Assembly: GCF_000421265.1 (NCBI RefSeq)
Contig: NZ_ATWN01000010.1
Coordinates: 62,001-126,000, forward strand
Direction: 5' to 3'
From: Thalassospira lucentensis MCCC 1A00383 = DSM 14000
GTDB taxonomy: Bacteria; Pseudomonadota; Alphaproteobacteria; Rhodospirillales; Thalassospiraceae
Length of the DNA stretch: 64,000 nt
Each line of letters opens with the position of its first letter. Positions within the stretch are counted from its first letter, which is position 1. Shown one piece after another: positions 1 through 8,439 of this stretch. Under the pieces are notes generated by a model. The model worked only from the letters and a program-made list of their open reading frames with translations, was not told where the DNA came from and ran no database searches. Position numbers and translations under genes: made by a program.

Positions 1-64
1 TAGGGTCTGTACGCAATGGACTGTTCTAAAACGTGTTTAGCCATTCAATTGCGTACAGACCCTA
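1..64. repeat. MITE-like hairpin with perfect 17-bp inverted arms
   Basis: Bases 1-17 and 48-64 are perfect inverted repeats around a 30-base spacer. Each arm ends in TA, so the layout can be read as a 15-bp terminal repeat (GGGTCTGTACGCAAT) flanked by a TA target duplication. This is typical of IS630/Tc1 elements and of some IS5-family groups. No transposase fits in 64 bp, so this would be a miniature non-autonomous element, a deletion relic, or two abutting IS ends. The family assignment is inference. The window begins exactly at the arm, so sequence to the left is unknown. Confidence 0.6.
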
Positions 65-219
65 AAGGACCATGACTGGACGAATAAAGTCGCCTGATGT
101 GGCGAATTTATGAGGTTGCTTATCGACCCTGCCAACAAAAGGTAAATATTCAACCAAGGAAATCAGATCGTATCGGCGAAATCGGCATTCAATTGGGTTC
201 AAACCCTAAAACCAAGATG

Positions 220-798
220 TTATCCGCGCGAAAGACGTTGTTTCCGCACCTGATCAAGACAGTCCTGGATGGAGATTTTTTCGTTCCCGCGGCGCATTCG
301 GGCTAGCATATGATGCAATTCGCGGTCATCGGTTTTGGCATCTGACTGTGCAGCGGGCGAAAAGAACATATCAAACGAACATTCATCAGACCGATATTGC
401 CAGACGCGGATGTCACCTTCGCCGCGCATCAGTTCCGGTTCGCCGACTTTTTCCAAAACAGCCTTTTCCGACAACCCGGTAAGCGTTTCGGCCGCGATGG
501 GTTTAAACGGAATGGCGGCTGTTTTTTTCGGAGTGGTTTTGGGTTTTTGCGTTTGGCTACGGCGCGGGACGTCTTGTGTGAACGATTTTGTCGATCTGCC
601 GGCCACGGTCCCCGTTTTGGGACCAGATACAGTGCTGGTTGCTGTCTTGCCGTAGCTTGTATTGGTGGTGCCCGGTGGCACCGCATTTCCGCCACACGCG
701 GTGAGCGCTGCGCCGATCACAGCCAGAAGCACCACCACCCCGAAGGCACGCCAGGCATGCGTTCGGGGCTGGGTTATATTTGATCGCACGGCGAACAC
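220..798 (-). CDS. outer-membrane lipoprotein with BamE-like C-terminal domain
   Basis: Predicted lipoprotein of about 192 aa. An N-terminal hydrophobic stretch ends in a lipobox (LTAC, Cys about residue 35 from the chosen start). A Thr/Ser/Pro-rich linker follows, then a domain with the pattern TGLSE..VLEKVGEPELMR...RVWQYR, which is the SmpA/BamE-like layout seen in many uncharacterised alphaproteobacterial lipoproteins. The frame stays open far upstream but overlaps the bactofilin gene, so I chose GTG at 798, 4 bases after the bactofilin stop; GTG at 789 is also possible. It is probably co-transcribed with the bactofilin. No specific function can be assigned. Confidence 0.7.
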   Translation of the reverse strand: MFAVRSNITQPRTHAWRAFGVVVLLAVIGAALTACGGNAVPPGTTNTSYGKTATSTVSGPKTGTVAGRSTKSFTQDVPRRSQTQKPKTTPKKTAAIPFKPIAAETLTGLSEKAVLEKVGEPELMRGEGDIRVWQYRSDECSFDMFFSPAAQSDAKTDDRELHHMLARMRRGNEKISIQDCLDQVRKQRLSRG

Positions 799-802
799 GG
801 GA

Positions 803-1528
803 TCAGGAATCGTCCGATTTGCGCGGAATGGTGATTGCCGCACTGTTGCCGCTGCGCGACGTGCCATCATCGCTGCTTTCGACGTAATCAAGGCTGCCCT
901 TGATGCGTGCGCCATTTTCGATCTGAAGTGCACCGTAGGTGATTTTGCCGCTGATTTCAGCCGAACCAATGATCACAACGCGGCGTGCGTTCAAATCACC
1001 GTCAAATTTGCCGCTGATTTCGGCTTCGTCAACCTGGGCTGAACCGACAAAGGTGCCACCGTTGGAAATTTCCAAACGTGCGCAATCCTTGATCTGGGCT
1101 TCAACGTGTCCTTCGACGACCAAAACGTCGCAAGAACCGATTTCGCCAGCCAGACGGATATCACGACCAACTGTCAGCTTTTTGCCGTCTGAATTGTGAC
1201 TGGCGCTGGCAGGGCGTCCTGAGCTGCCGCGGGTTGGAATCTCAAGCGGGCGTTTTGGGATTTCCGGGCGGAAGCTGGTGGAGTGCGGTTTACTGGACAT
1301 TTGTGGTTCATCCTTTGTACGCGGCTTGCTGAAAAGCTGCGGCTCAGTACGTTTTTCTGTTTTTACGGCAGGGCCGGTATTGACGCTATTTTTGTTGGCG
1401 GCGCCAGAAGACTCGATCTTGGTCTCGTTGTTTACCGCGGAAAGAGCACCTGACTCTCCTGAGGGAGATGTATCTGACGAAGCCGGACGGCTGTCGACTG
1501 TTTTGTTGGCTTTTTTCTTTCCAAACAT
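803..1528 (-). CDS. bactofilin family cytoskeletal protein
   Basis: About 241 aa. The first ~115 residues are low-complexity (Ser/Thr/Lys/Pro). A bactofilin (DUF583) beta-helix domain follows from about residue 118, starting LTVGRDIRLAGEI and running through repeated short strands (VLVVEGHVEAQI, LEISNGGTFVGSA, VVIIGSAEISGKI). Bactofilins polymerise without nucleotide and scaffold cell-envelope or morphogenesis enzymes. The start is ATG at 1528 (MFGKKK), with AAAGGAT just upstream; the longer open frame runs into the neighbouring EI24 gene. The lipoprotein gene follows after 4 bp, suggesting an envelope-related unit. The N-terminal tail is longer than in minimal bactofilins. Confidence 0.88.
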   Translation of the reverse strand: MFGKKKANKTVDSRPASSDTSPSGESGALSAVNNETKIESSGAANKNSVNTGPAVKTEKRTEPQLFSKPRTKDEPQMSSKPHSTSFRPEIPKRPLEIPTRGSSGRPASASHNSDGKKLTVGRDIRLAGEIGSCDVLVVEGHVEAQIKDCARLEISNGGTFVGSAQVDEAEISGKFDGDLNARRVVIIGSAEISGKITYGALQIENGARIKGSLDYVESSDDGTSRSGNSAAITIPRKSDDS

Positions 1529-1610
1529 TGGATGACCAGATCCTTTGAGCATTTGTTTCGGTACTTGGGTCGGTATTCGGGCGCGCGGTCTGACAGCAAT
1601 TTGCAGAACG

Positions 1611-2291
1611 TCAGACCGCAGTTTCCGGGACATATGTTCCCAGGCGAACAGAGTAGTGAACCATAAAGGCCGTGGCGATAATCGGTGCGACCAGATTGAC
1701 CAGCGGAATGGTCATTAAAAAGGTCAGGCCGACACCGGCAAGCCATAGCTTTTTCTGGCGGCTTTTGCGGATGGCCTCAACCGTGCGCGCATCATAACGG
1801 CGTATGGCGACCAGTTCAAAATATTCACGCGACAGAAGATAGCCGTTCATGCCGTAAAAGGCGATGATATAGACCGGTCCCGCCAAAAGCAGCGGCAATA
1901 TCAAAATGTTAAGGGCCAGTGCGGTTGCGGCAAATTTCAGACCGCTGATCAGGGCCTCGCTGATGGGTTGCGGGCGGGTTTCGGGCAGGGTCGGATAATG
2001 TTTGTCTTCGACCGCATCGGCAATCTGATCGAGCAGAAGGCTCGAGATCAGGACCGTGGCTGCGGGAAACAACAGGACAACAAGCACGGCAAGGCCAATG
2101 CCAAGAATCCAGTCGGCGGCACTTTCAAGCCAGCCACCATCGGCAAAGAAGGTGATCGAACTCAGTCCGAACCAGATCAGAAGCCAAAGACCGACAATGG
2201 TTGCCAGCGCGCCAGCAACACCGATCAGCACGACCTTGCGGAAACGCGGGTCGGAGAATTGCGCGACGGATTTCATAAAGTCATTGATCAT
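1611..2291 (-). CDS. EI24/CysZ-family integral membrane protein
   Basis: About 226 aa with four or more long hydrophobic segments (for example VVLIGVAGALATIVGLWLL and ILGIGLAVLVVLLFPAATVL) and the EI24 family signature FYGMNGYLLSREYFELVA. The family includes CysZ sulfate permease and uncharacterised inner-membrane proteins, so sulfate transport is only one possibility. I placed the start at ATG 2291 (MINDFMKSVAQFSDPRF), which matches where family members usually begin; an in-frame ATG at 2348 would add 19 residues. It lies upstream of the bactofilin in the same direction with an 82-bp gap. Confidence 0.78.
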   Translation of the reverse strand: MINDFMKSVAQFSDPRFRKVVLIGVAGALATIVGLWLLIWFGLSSITFFADGGWLESAADWILGIGLAVLVVLLFPAATVLISSLLLDQIADAVEDKHYPTLPETRPQPISEALISGLKFAATALALNILILPLLLAGPVYIIAFYGMNGYLLSREYFELVAIRRYDARTVEAIRKSRQKKLWLAGVGLTFLMTIPLVNLVAPIIATAFMVHYSVRLGTYVPETAV

Positions 2292-2458
2292 CGAACGTGT
2301 TGGTCCTGTGTCTTCAGTTGGCGGCAAATCTCGCCACGAGGGAATCATGCCTTAAAATAGTAGGCAATGAAAATTAACAGCGCGTGAAATCTATTGCCTG
2401 TGCGGGAAATTTCTTTGGCCATTTTTATGCGCAAACCGTCATATCGTTCGGGTTGGGC

Positions 2459-2496
2459 AAAAAAAAGGCGTCCGGCCAGGGGGGAGACCGAACGCC
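2459..2496 (-). terminator. intrinsic terminator of the hairpin RNA
   Basis: The stem GGCGT-x-CGG / CCG-x-ACGCC (2467-2475 with 2488-2496, one internal mismatch) is followed on the minus strand by an 8-base U tract at 2466-2459. It also serves as the 3' hairpin of the proposed small RNA. Confidence 0.8.
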
Positions 2497-2585
2497 AGCG
2501 CTCCGTTAATCTGGAGCGTGAGGACAGGTAGGGGAGACCTTATCCTCACACCGGGTTCCATTCATTTATCAGGAACCTTGTGACA
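2459..2585 (-). ncRNA. candidate small RNA with tandem hairpins and CU-rich (anti-SD) loops
   Basis: Read on the minus strand, four consecutive hairpins lie between lolA and the EI24 gene: stems 2577-2572/2559-2554, 2549-2543/2524-2518 (inner stem 2540-2537/2529-2526), 2518-2513/2504-2499 and 2496-2467. The last is followed by eight U residues (2466-2459), a textbook intrinsic terminator. The second and last hairpins present loops CUCCCCU and UCUCCCCCCUGG, complementary to Shine-Dalgarno sequences. A -10-like TATATG lies at 2597-2592, placing a start near 2585 and a transcript of about 127 nt. The layout resembles alphaproteobacterial cuckoo RNAs (CcsR/alpha-r14 type), which carry CU-rich loops; membership is inference. 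No open reading frame explains the stems. Confidence 0.65.
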
Positions 2586-2794
2586 GTCTTTCATATAGGG
2601 ATCAGAGCCGGTTTCTGCCAGATATCACAGGGCCTAAACGCAAGATTTTTTGCTGTTTGCGGCGATTTGATCGGCATAGGCAGATCGTTACGAAACCCCA
2701 ATGTCTGCAAGGGTTTGAATCGCATCATTTTACGGTTTGACCAGCGGTTTTGCGCTCATCAGATCGTGATCGTCAGGTGATGGAAATTTTCGGG

Positions 2795-3490
2795 TCAGTT
2801 GCGCTGATTTGGCCAGATGCGATCAAATTTGAACAGCTCGGGATCAAGAGAAACGTGCTCTTCGGTGTTGAAAAGGGTCACGGTGGTTTCGATCCCTGTA
2901 GGGTCGGTGACGATCCATTGGCGCAACTGCATCGGGCTTTCGGCAAAGACCAGGGTCACACTGCCCGCCCCCGGATCGGATTTACGCACCAGTTCGACAC
3001 GAATGGTTTCGGCCGTGCGGCGATAATCAACGATTTTGACCTTGTCGGTCAGGGAGATGTTTTCAGCCAGAATGATCCCGGCGGGGGTTTCATCTATATC
3101 GAAATAGGTCGGGGCGTTGATTTCCTTGTCATAGTAAATGAAATCATGCCCGGTCGAGACCAGCAATATCTGGGCTGGGGGGTTATATTCAAACCGCATT
3201 TTGCCCGGACGTTGCATGTAAAGCTTGCCCTCGGCAGCCCCGCCATCCGATGAAATCTGAACAAAATCAGCCCGAAGAGTGGTGATATCGCCCATATAGG
3301 TTTCGATCTTTTTGATCATTTCCGGGCTGATATCAGCAGACTGCGCATGGGCGGCATTTGGCAGCAAGGTGAGACTTGTCATCGCGCCAAGACCGATCGC
3401 GGCACTCAGAACAGAGGCGGCCATCAACGAACGGGATTTCTTACCGAACGTATGAAAAGCGGTCTGCGAGAATTTGGAGAAAAACGTCAT
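2795..3490 (-). CDS. lolA: outer-membrane lipoprotein carrier protein LolA
   Basis: About 231 aa periplasmic chaperone that receives lipoproteins from LolCDE and delivers them to the outer membrane. A signal peptide ends in ALA/AHA-type residues (LLPNAAHAQS). The mature part has the LolA pattern: MGDITTLRADFVQ, GKLYMQRPGKMRFEY, DGKDF-like GHDFIYYD, then a C-terminal Asp/Glu-rich strand. The start at ATG 3490 (MTFFSK) gives a normal signal peptide; the frame is open for 78 more codons upstream but that part looks non-coding. It is divergent from gshB. In alphaproteobacteria LolA often lies near DNA-translocase genes, which is not the case on this side. Confidence 0.9.
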   Translation of the reverse strand: MTFFSKFSQTAFHTFGKKSRSLMAASVLSAAIGLGAMTSLTLLPNAAHAQSADISPEMIKKIETYMGDITTLRADFVQISSDGGAAEGKLYMQRPGKMRFEYNPPAQILLVSTGHDFIYYDKEINAPTYFDIDETPAGIILAENISLTDKVKIVDYRRTAETIRVELVRKSDPGAGSVTLVFAESPMQLRQWIVTDPTGIETTVTLFNTEEHVSLDPELFKFDRIWPNQRN

Positions 3491-3727
3491 ATGCCTGTCT
3501 TGCCTGCCTGATCTTCGGAACAAATATCTTAACGCGATTGCGGAACATGAATGGCAGATGATAAAAATCCTGCCAAATGAATACCCACAAGAGCGAATAA
3601 CATATCGCATCATTTGGCCGGGAAGGCCAGCCGGGTCAAGCTGTGCCCGCAAATGATCACAATTGGCGGCTTTGTGCCGTATTTGCGACATGGCTGATAC
3701 AAACCGGTGAAGAGGAGAACGCATTTC

Positions 3728-4672
3728 ATGAGCCGTATCGTTGCCATCCAGATGGATCCGATTGAATCCATTGATATCAAAGGCGATTCGACCTTTGTGA
3801 TGGGCCTTGAGGCCCAGTCACGCGGATATGATCTTTTGCATTATCATCCCGACGACATGTTTTATGACCGGGGCCGGGTTCTGGCCGAAGTCCGCCCGAT
3901 GACCTTGCGTTATGAAGCGGGCAATCATTATGAGCTGGGCGATGCCAGGATCATTAATCTGGCAAAGGAAACCGATGTTATCCTGATGCGTCAGGATCCG
4001 CCGTTTGACATGAATTACATCACAGCAACCCATTTGCTGGAATCGATCCATCCGGAAACCTTCGTGGTCAACCATCCGGGCCATGTGCGCAATGCACCGG
4101 AAAAGATTTTTGTCACCGAGTTTCCCGACCTGATGCCGCCGACCATGATCACGCGCTCCGCCGCCCGGATCAGGGATTTCCGCGAAGAATACAAGGACAT
4201 CATCGTCAAGCCCCTGTTTGGCAATGGCGGGGCGGGTGTGTTCCACCTTAAACCCGGTGATGAAAACTTAAATTCCCTGCTGGAGATTTTTGCCGCCCAG
4301 TCGCGTGAACCGCTGATGGTGCAGGCTTATTTGCCCGATGTACGCAAAGGTGACAAACGCATCATTCTGGTTGATGGCAAGGCGGTTGGCGCGATCAACC
4401 GGGTCCCGGCCGAGGGCGAAGCACGATCAAACATGCATGTTGGTGGTGTGGCGGTAAAATCGATGCTGACCGACCGTGAACGCGAAATCTGCGAACGGAT
4501 CGGACCGGAACTTAAAAAGCGCGATCTGATCTTTGTCGGGATTGACGTGATTGGCGATTACATGACGGAAATCAACGTCACCTCGCCAACCGGCTTGCAG
4601 GAAGTGAACCGTTTTGACGGATCAAAGCTTGAAAGCCTGATCTGGGATGCGATTGACAGCCGGCTGGCATAA
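3728..4672 (+). CDS. gshB: glutathione synthetase
   Basis: About 314 aa ATP-grasp enzyme that joins gamma-glutamylcysteine and glycine to make glutathione in the cytosol. Recognisable blocks are [15 protein letters not shown] at the N-terminus, the [12 protein letters not shown] substrate loop, [14 protein letters not shown] (glycine-rich ATP-grasp loop), [16 protein letters not shown] and the C-terminal [12 protein letters not shown] metal site. The start is ATG 3728, 12 bases after a GAGGAG ribosome site. The gene is followed by a clear terminator, so it is probably monocistronic. Confidence 0.96.
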   Translation: MSRIVAIQMDPIESIDIKGDSTFVMGLEAQSRGYDLLHYHPDDMFYDRGRVLAEVRPMTLRYEAGNHYELGDARIINLAKETDVILMRQDPPFDMNYITATHLLESIHPETFVVNHPGHVRNAPEKIFVTEFPDLMPPTMITRSAARIRDFREEYKDIIVKPLFGNGGAGVFHLKPGDENLNSLLEIFAAQSREPLMVQAYLPDVRKGDKRIILVDGKAVGAINRVPAEGEARSNMHVGGVAVKSMLTDREREICERIGPELKKRDLIFVGIDVIGDYMTEINVTSPTGLQEVNRFDGSKLESLIWDAIDSRLA

Positions 4673-4702
4673 TCTAGGCTCAGACGACATCATTTCAATT
4701 CG

Positions 4703-4732
4703 GGGCAGGTGCAATGGGTACCTGCCCTTTTT
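4703..4732 (+). terminator. intrinsic terminator after gshB
   Basis: An 8-bp perfect stem GGGCAGGT / ACCTGCCC (4703-4710 with 4720-4727) is followed by five T residues. Confidence 0.85.
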
Positions 4733-4751
4733 GGTTCTGTGGCCCGCAACG

Positions 4752-5057
4752 CTATTTAGCGGCCTGTTTGATTTCGACCTCGACAAAGGTGAAGGAAAAC
4801 GTGTTGTCGTTAATGACATTATGCGCAACGCCGGTTTTACGGGCATAAGATTTCCCGGTGGTCAGCGGCGATGTGACGATGGTGCCGTCGTGCATTTCAA
4901 TGGTCAGATCACCGGTGGTCATCGGCACAACGACATAGTCCATTTCATGCACATGCCCACCGGTTTCCGCACCGGGCGGAAAATGCCATTCGGTCACGCG
5001 AACGGTATCGTCATCGAACTGAACGGTTGGGATTGCTTTGGGGCGTTGTGAAGCCAA
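4752..5057 (-). CDS. small single-domain cupin protein
   Basis: About 101 aa. It carries one cupin barrel with the pattern EWHFPPGAETGGHVHEMDYVVV...GDLTIEM, including the paired His (GGHVH) and Glu expected for a metal site. The open frame begins further upstream, but TTG at 5057 is preceded by GAGGAG at the right distance and starts where homologous cupins start, so I chose it. The substrate is unknown; related small cupins are annotated as cytosolic binding proteins or oxygenase-like. It is convergent with gshB and divergent from the PhoD-like gene. Confidence 0.75.
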   Translation of the reverse strand: MASQRPKAIPTVQFDDDTVRVTEWHFPPGAETGGHVHEMDYVVVPMTTGDLTIEMHDGTIVTSPLTTGKSYARKTGVAHNVINDNTFSFTFVEVEIKQAAK

Positions 5058-5148
5058 GGGCGTTCTCCTCAATGTCACGGCCGAATTAGTATCTTGATGT
5101 TCGTAGCGTAAACGATTGCCCTTGCAGCTCAATCACTGAATTTGAGAA

Positions 5149-5204
5149 CGCCCATCCGTGAAGCGAGTTTTGGGCGACGTGATCAAGGTCGCTTGCCCTT
5201 TTTT
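5149..5204 (+). promoter_or_regulatory. possible terminator/antiterminator leader upstream of the PhoD-like gene
   Basis: A hairpin using 5172-5178 and 5188-5198 (GGGC/GCCC and GAC/GTC, with a small bulge) is followed by six T residues (5199-5204), i.e. a plus-strand terminator where no plus-strand gene ends. An alternative 6-bp pairing, CGCCCA (5149-5154) with TGGGCG (5171-5176), would use the same left arm. Mutually exclusive stems of this kind suggest attenuation of the gene starting at 5313, or a short separate transcript. This is read from the sequence only and is tentative. Confidence 0.4.
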
Positions 5205-5312
5205 GTGCATGTTGTTCTGGTGTGATTGCGCCATCCAAAAGGCAACGCTGGAACCAAAACCCGTATCAAGCGTATGATTTAAGAGCATCTTTGGCCAAAG
5301 TAACAGGACCGC

Positions 5313-6818
5313 ATGACAGAAAATCAGGTTTCCACACCTTCCCGTGACGGTCTGTTTGGCCCGTTTTTGTTTGCGCGTGGCAGTGATGGCACAACCACCC
5401 GGTTGGCAGCCCTGATCGTCGCGCCCGAGGGGGCCAAGGTACCGGAATTACGTGCAATGGGGCGTGACTTGGTCACGCCGGAAAAACTGGCAACCCTGTT
5501 TGGCCGGTCTTACTGGCGGTTTGATTTTAACCTTACGGCAAAACCCGATGCGAATTATAGTTTCGGAAACGAAACATACCGTGTTTGCGCGGATATGACG
5601 GCGGATTTACACATCGGATTTGTGTCGTGCAACGGGCAGGAAGACGGTGATCTTGACCGCCCGCTTGAAGATCGCAATGCGCTTTGGAGTGACCTTGCCG
5701 ATCAGCATGAAAAGCGTCCCTTTTCGCTTTTGCTGCATGGTGGGGATCAGATTTATGCCGATGGGGTCTGGCAGTGCCACGCCGATATCCGGGCATGGAA
5801 CAAGGCGCGACGTCGGCAAAAGCTTAAAACCGCCTTTTCCGATGAGATGCGCGATGCGGTCTTGAAATTCTATCTTGATTATTATCTGACGATCTATGAT
5901 CAGCCGCAGATCAGCCACATGCTGGCCCGTGTGCCGTCGCTTATGATGTGGGATGACCATGATATTTTTGATGGCTGGGGCAGTCATAAGAAATGGTTTC
6001 AGGGATCAATGGTGGCCAAGGGCATGTTTGCCTGCGCGCGGGAAGCATTTTGTTTGATGCAGCTTGGTACCAGTGCCGATGGACGGCCAGATGGCCTGTC
6101 TGATGGACTGCCCGAAACTGAGCCCGATCGCCTGCCCGACATGGTGCTTGACCGGTCGGGCAAAAGTCTTGCGTGGAAGGTTGATTTCCCCGGGATGACC
6201 GTGATCGCGCCAGATTTGCGATCTGAACGGACACCGGAAGTCATCATGGGCGATCATGGCTGGCGCGATATTGCCCCGGCCCTTGAAAGCATTCCCAAAG
6301 GCAATCGCATTTTGCTGATGTCGAGTGTGCCGGTGATTGGTCCGCGTTTGTCGCTGGTGGAATTTTTCCTGCATATGATGCCCAGTGCCCAGAAATACGA
6401 GGATGACCTGCGCGATCAATGGCAAAGCCGTTGGCATCGCCGCGAATGGTGCCGGTTTCTTGAATTGCTTGAACGTATTGCCAACGATCATGATCACGAG
6501 ATCACGATCGTGTCGGGTGAAATTCATGTCGCCACGCGGGGCACTTTTGAAACCATGGGTAAAACCATCCATCAACTGGTGGCATCGGGCATTTCCCATA
6601 CTGCCCCGCCCAAGGCATTTGCGCGCGCATTGGGATTGCTGGCCTGGATCGGCGATCATCCGTTGCCTGCACGCCCGACAAAGTTAAAACCGCTGCCCGA
6701 TCGTAAAGGTGTCTATTGTGCGGCGCGAAATTACCTTACACTGACCCGCAAAGATAAAAACTGGGATGCGAAATGGCATCTCGAAGGGATTGGCTGGACA
6801 CCGGACCTTAAGGTCTAG
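5313..6818 (+). CDS. PhoD-like metallophosphatase
   Basis: 501 aa with no signal peptide visible, so probably cytosolic. Metal-binding motifs of the PhoD/calcineurin-like superfamily are present: LHGGDQIYAD (residues 141-150), WDDHDIFDGWGSH (213-225) and SGEIHVATRG (401-410). The N-terminal ~90 residues form a beta-rich extension seen in bacterial PhoD-like proteins of unknown substrate. A short Asp/Gly/Pro-rich insert (about 256-276) repeats DGxxDGLxD-type units. A phosphodiesterase or phosphatase role is inferred from the family; classical secreted PhoD has a Tat signal, which is missing here. The downstream GST starts 44 bp after the stop and may be co-transcribed. Confidence 0.82.
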   Translation: MTENQVSTPSRDGLFGPFLFARGSDGTTTRLAALIVAPEGAKVPELRAMGRDLVTPEKLATLFGRSYWRFDFNLTAKPDANYSFGNETYRVCADMTADLHIGFVSCNGQEDGDLDRPLEDRNALWSDLADQHEKRPFSLLLHGGDQIYADGVWQCHADIRAWNKARRRQKLKTAFSDEMRDAVLKFYLDYYLTIYDQPQISHMLARVPSLMMWDDHDIFDGWGSHKKWFQGSMVAKGMFACAREAFCLMQLGTSADGRPDGLSDGLPETEPDRLPDMVLDRSGKSLAWKVDFPGMTVIAPDLRSERTPEVIMGDHGWRDIAPALESIPKGNRILLMSSVPVIGPRLSLVEFFLHMMPSAQKYEDDLRDQWQSRWHRREWCRFLELLERIANDHDHEITIVSGEIHVATRGTFETMGKTIHQLVASGISHTAPPKAFARALGLLAWIGDHPLPARPTKLKPLPDRKGVYCAARNYLTLTRKDKNWDAKWHLEGIGWTPDLKV

Positions 6819-6862
6819 GAGGACGCCCGGATCAGGGCAGATCACGGCAAGGGGCTTTGACG

Positions 6863-7504
6863 ATGCAGCTTTATTATGCGCCAACATCACCGTTTTCGCG
6901 CAAGGTGCGCGTGGCTTTGCGTGAATTGGGTCTGGAAAAACAGGTGCGTGAAATCCTGATTGATCCATGGACCGATGATGCGCTTCGCGCACACAATCCT
7001 TTGGCCAAGGTCCCGACGTTGATCCTGCCCGATGGCATGGCGGTGTATGAGTCGGCGGTGATCTGTGATTACCTTGATCAGGTTGCGCGTGCTTCCGGGG
7101 CGTCGGATGGCATCATCCCGCAAGACGGTATCGCCCGGCTGAATGCATTGAAATGGCAAGGACTTGCCGATGGCATGATGGCGGCGACCGGGCGGTTGTT
7201 TGCCGATGCCCAGCGCCCCGAAGATGATCGTTCCGATTTCGTAATGGAGCGACAGGCGCAGGCTGTTCAAAGCAGCATTGATGCGATTTTGGACGGGTTG
7301 GCGTCTTTGCGGACCGAAGATGCGCATCTGGGCACCTATTCGGTTCTGGTGGGGCTGTATTACATTGATTTTCGCTGGCCGGACCGGCGGTTTGACATTC
7401 CGGTGCGGGTGCGCGACTGGATGGCAATCATGTCCGAACGCGAAGCGTTTACTGAGACTGTTTTTCACCTGCCCCATGACACCGACCCGAAGTCAATTGA
7501 TTGA
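6863..7504 (+). CDS. glutathione S-transferase family protein
   Basis: About 213 aa. The N-terminal thioredoxin-fold domain reads LYYAPTSPFSRKVRVALRE (catalytic Ser region) with the cis-Pro block AKVPTLILPDG and the glutathione-contacting ESAVICDYLD. A helical C-terminal domain follows. Such enzymes conjugate or reduce substrates with glutathione in the cytosol; the substrate here is unknown. The start is ATG 6863 (MQLYY); a TTG two codons earlier is less likely. AAGGGGC upstream may act as the ribosome site. Confidence 0.9.
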   Translation: MQLYYAPTSPFSRKVRVALRELGLEKQVREILIDPWTDDALRAHNPLAKVPTLILPDGMAVYESAVICDYLDQVARASGASDGIIPQDGIARLNALKWQGLADGMMAATGRLFADAQRPEDDRSDFVMERQAQAVQSSIDAILDGLASLRTEDAHLGTYSVLVGLYYIDFRWPDRRFDIPVRVRDWMAIMSEREAFTETVFHLPHDTDPKSID

Positions 7505-7591
7505 CGCCTGCGCATGGGTTAAAGCCATCGCGAACCAAGACAGATTGCGTTATAATGCGGTTTGCCCACTTTTTCGATGAAAAGAGCCTGT

Positions 7592-7825
7592 ATGACCGAA
7601 CCGACGATCACCAAAGGAATGCGTGAACGGGCCTGGATCCGTGCTGACAAGATTGACGGTGAAGATCCCCGCGAAGTGCGTAAGCACAAGGAAAGCGGCA
7701 TCACGATGAAAAAAGAAAGCTTTGGCAAGTTTCGCAATTTTGGCTGGACTGTGGTCAACGAAGAAGCTGTTCCGTGCCGCAAGGAATTCCTGCCGCCGCG
7801 TGATGGCAGCACATCGGACGAATAG
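7592..7825 (+). CDS. small conserved-looking hypothetical protein
   Basis: About 77 aa, charged and soluble (MTEPTITKGMRERAWIRADK... KKESFGKFRNFGWTVVNEE). No membrane segment, signal peptide or known motif is visible. AAAGAG lies just upstream of ATG 7592; ATG 7577 is an alternative start. The frame has coding-like codon use and no competing gene. Function is unknown. Confidence 0.55.
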   Translation: MTEPTITKGMRERAWIRADKIDGEDPREVRKHKESGITMKKESFGKFRNFGWTVVNEEAVPCRKEFLPPRDGSTSDE

Positions 7826-7839
7826 GGTCTTGATCGGGC

Positions 7840-8427
7840 GTGATCGCGCGGACAATTGACAGATCAATCAGGGAACGGCGCAATAGGCAGGTGTCTTTTG
7901 CGCCTTTTTTGATGATTGACTGGACCAGCCCCATGATGCGCCGATCTGTGATGTCAGGCGATGCGATTGACTTTGTATCGCTTGGTGATATCGCCCCTGA
8001 TGTGGTGATTTCCCATATGTCTGATCCGCGCATGGGTGTTCACATGCCGCTTTTGACAGGTGCGTGGAGCGATGATGATTACGTCCGGTTCAGGGCTGCC
8101 AAGGATGCCTGTTGGCAGCGCGACGGGCTGCGTCATTGGGCGATCCTGCATGACGGGAATTACGCCGGATGGGGCGGGTTTTAAAAAGAAGGCGATGAAT
8201 GGGATTTTGGATTGGTGCTGCGGCCTGATTGCTTTGGGCTGGGCATGGTGATTACGCGCAAGGCGCTTGCCTTTGCCCGGTCCGACCCGCGCATTCCCGT
8301 TGTCACCTTTCTGCTGCCGCCATCGCGCACGAAACTGGGGGCCTTGCGGCGCATTGGTGCCCGTTTTGTTGGTCCGGTGGACCATGACGGGAAAGCGTTC
8401 CTTAAATATCGGCTTGAGACCGCTTAA
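7840..8427 (+). pseudogene. GNAT-type acetyltransferase interrupted by an in-frame TAA
   Basis: A single reading frame runs from about 7840 (GTG; ATG at 7912 is an alternative) to 8427 but is cut by TAA at 8182-8184, directly after YAGWGGF. The frame continues unchanged as KEGDEWDFGLVLRPDCFGLG and on to the normal-looking end FLKYRLETA. Together the halves form one GNAT-like protein, with the stop in the middle of the acetyl-CoA-binding region. One C-to-T change (CAA to TAA) explains the break; there is no frameshift. It is either a recent pseudogene, an assembly error, or a readthrough case. Neighbours are the small hypothetical gene and a convergent marR. Confidence 0.7.
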
Positions 8428-8439
8428 GACGGTGGAAAC

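Noticed and set aside
97..306. Plus-strand 69-aa open frame at the left end
   Set aside because: Overlaps the 3' end of the lipoprotein gene antisense, has no ribosome site and no protein-like pattern.
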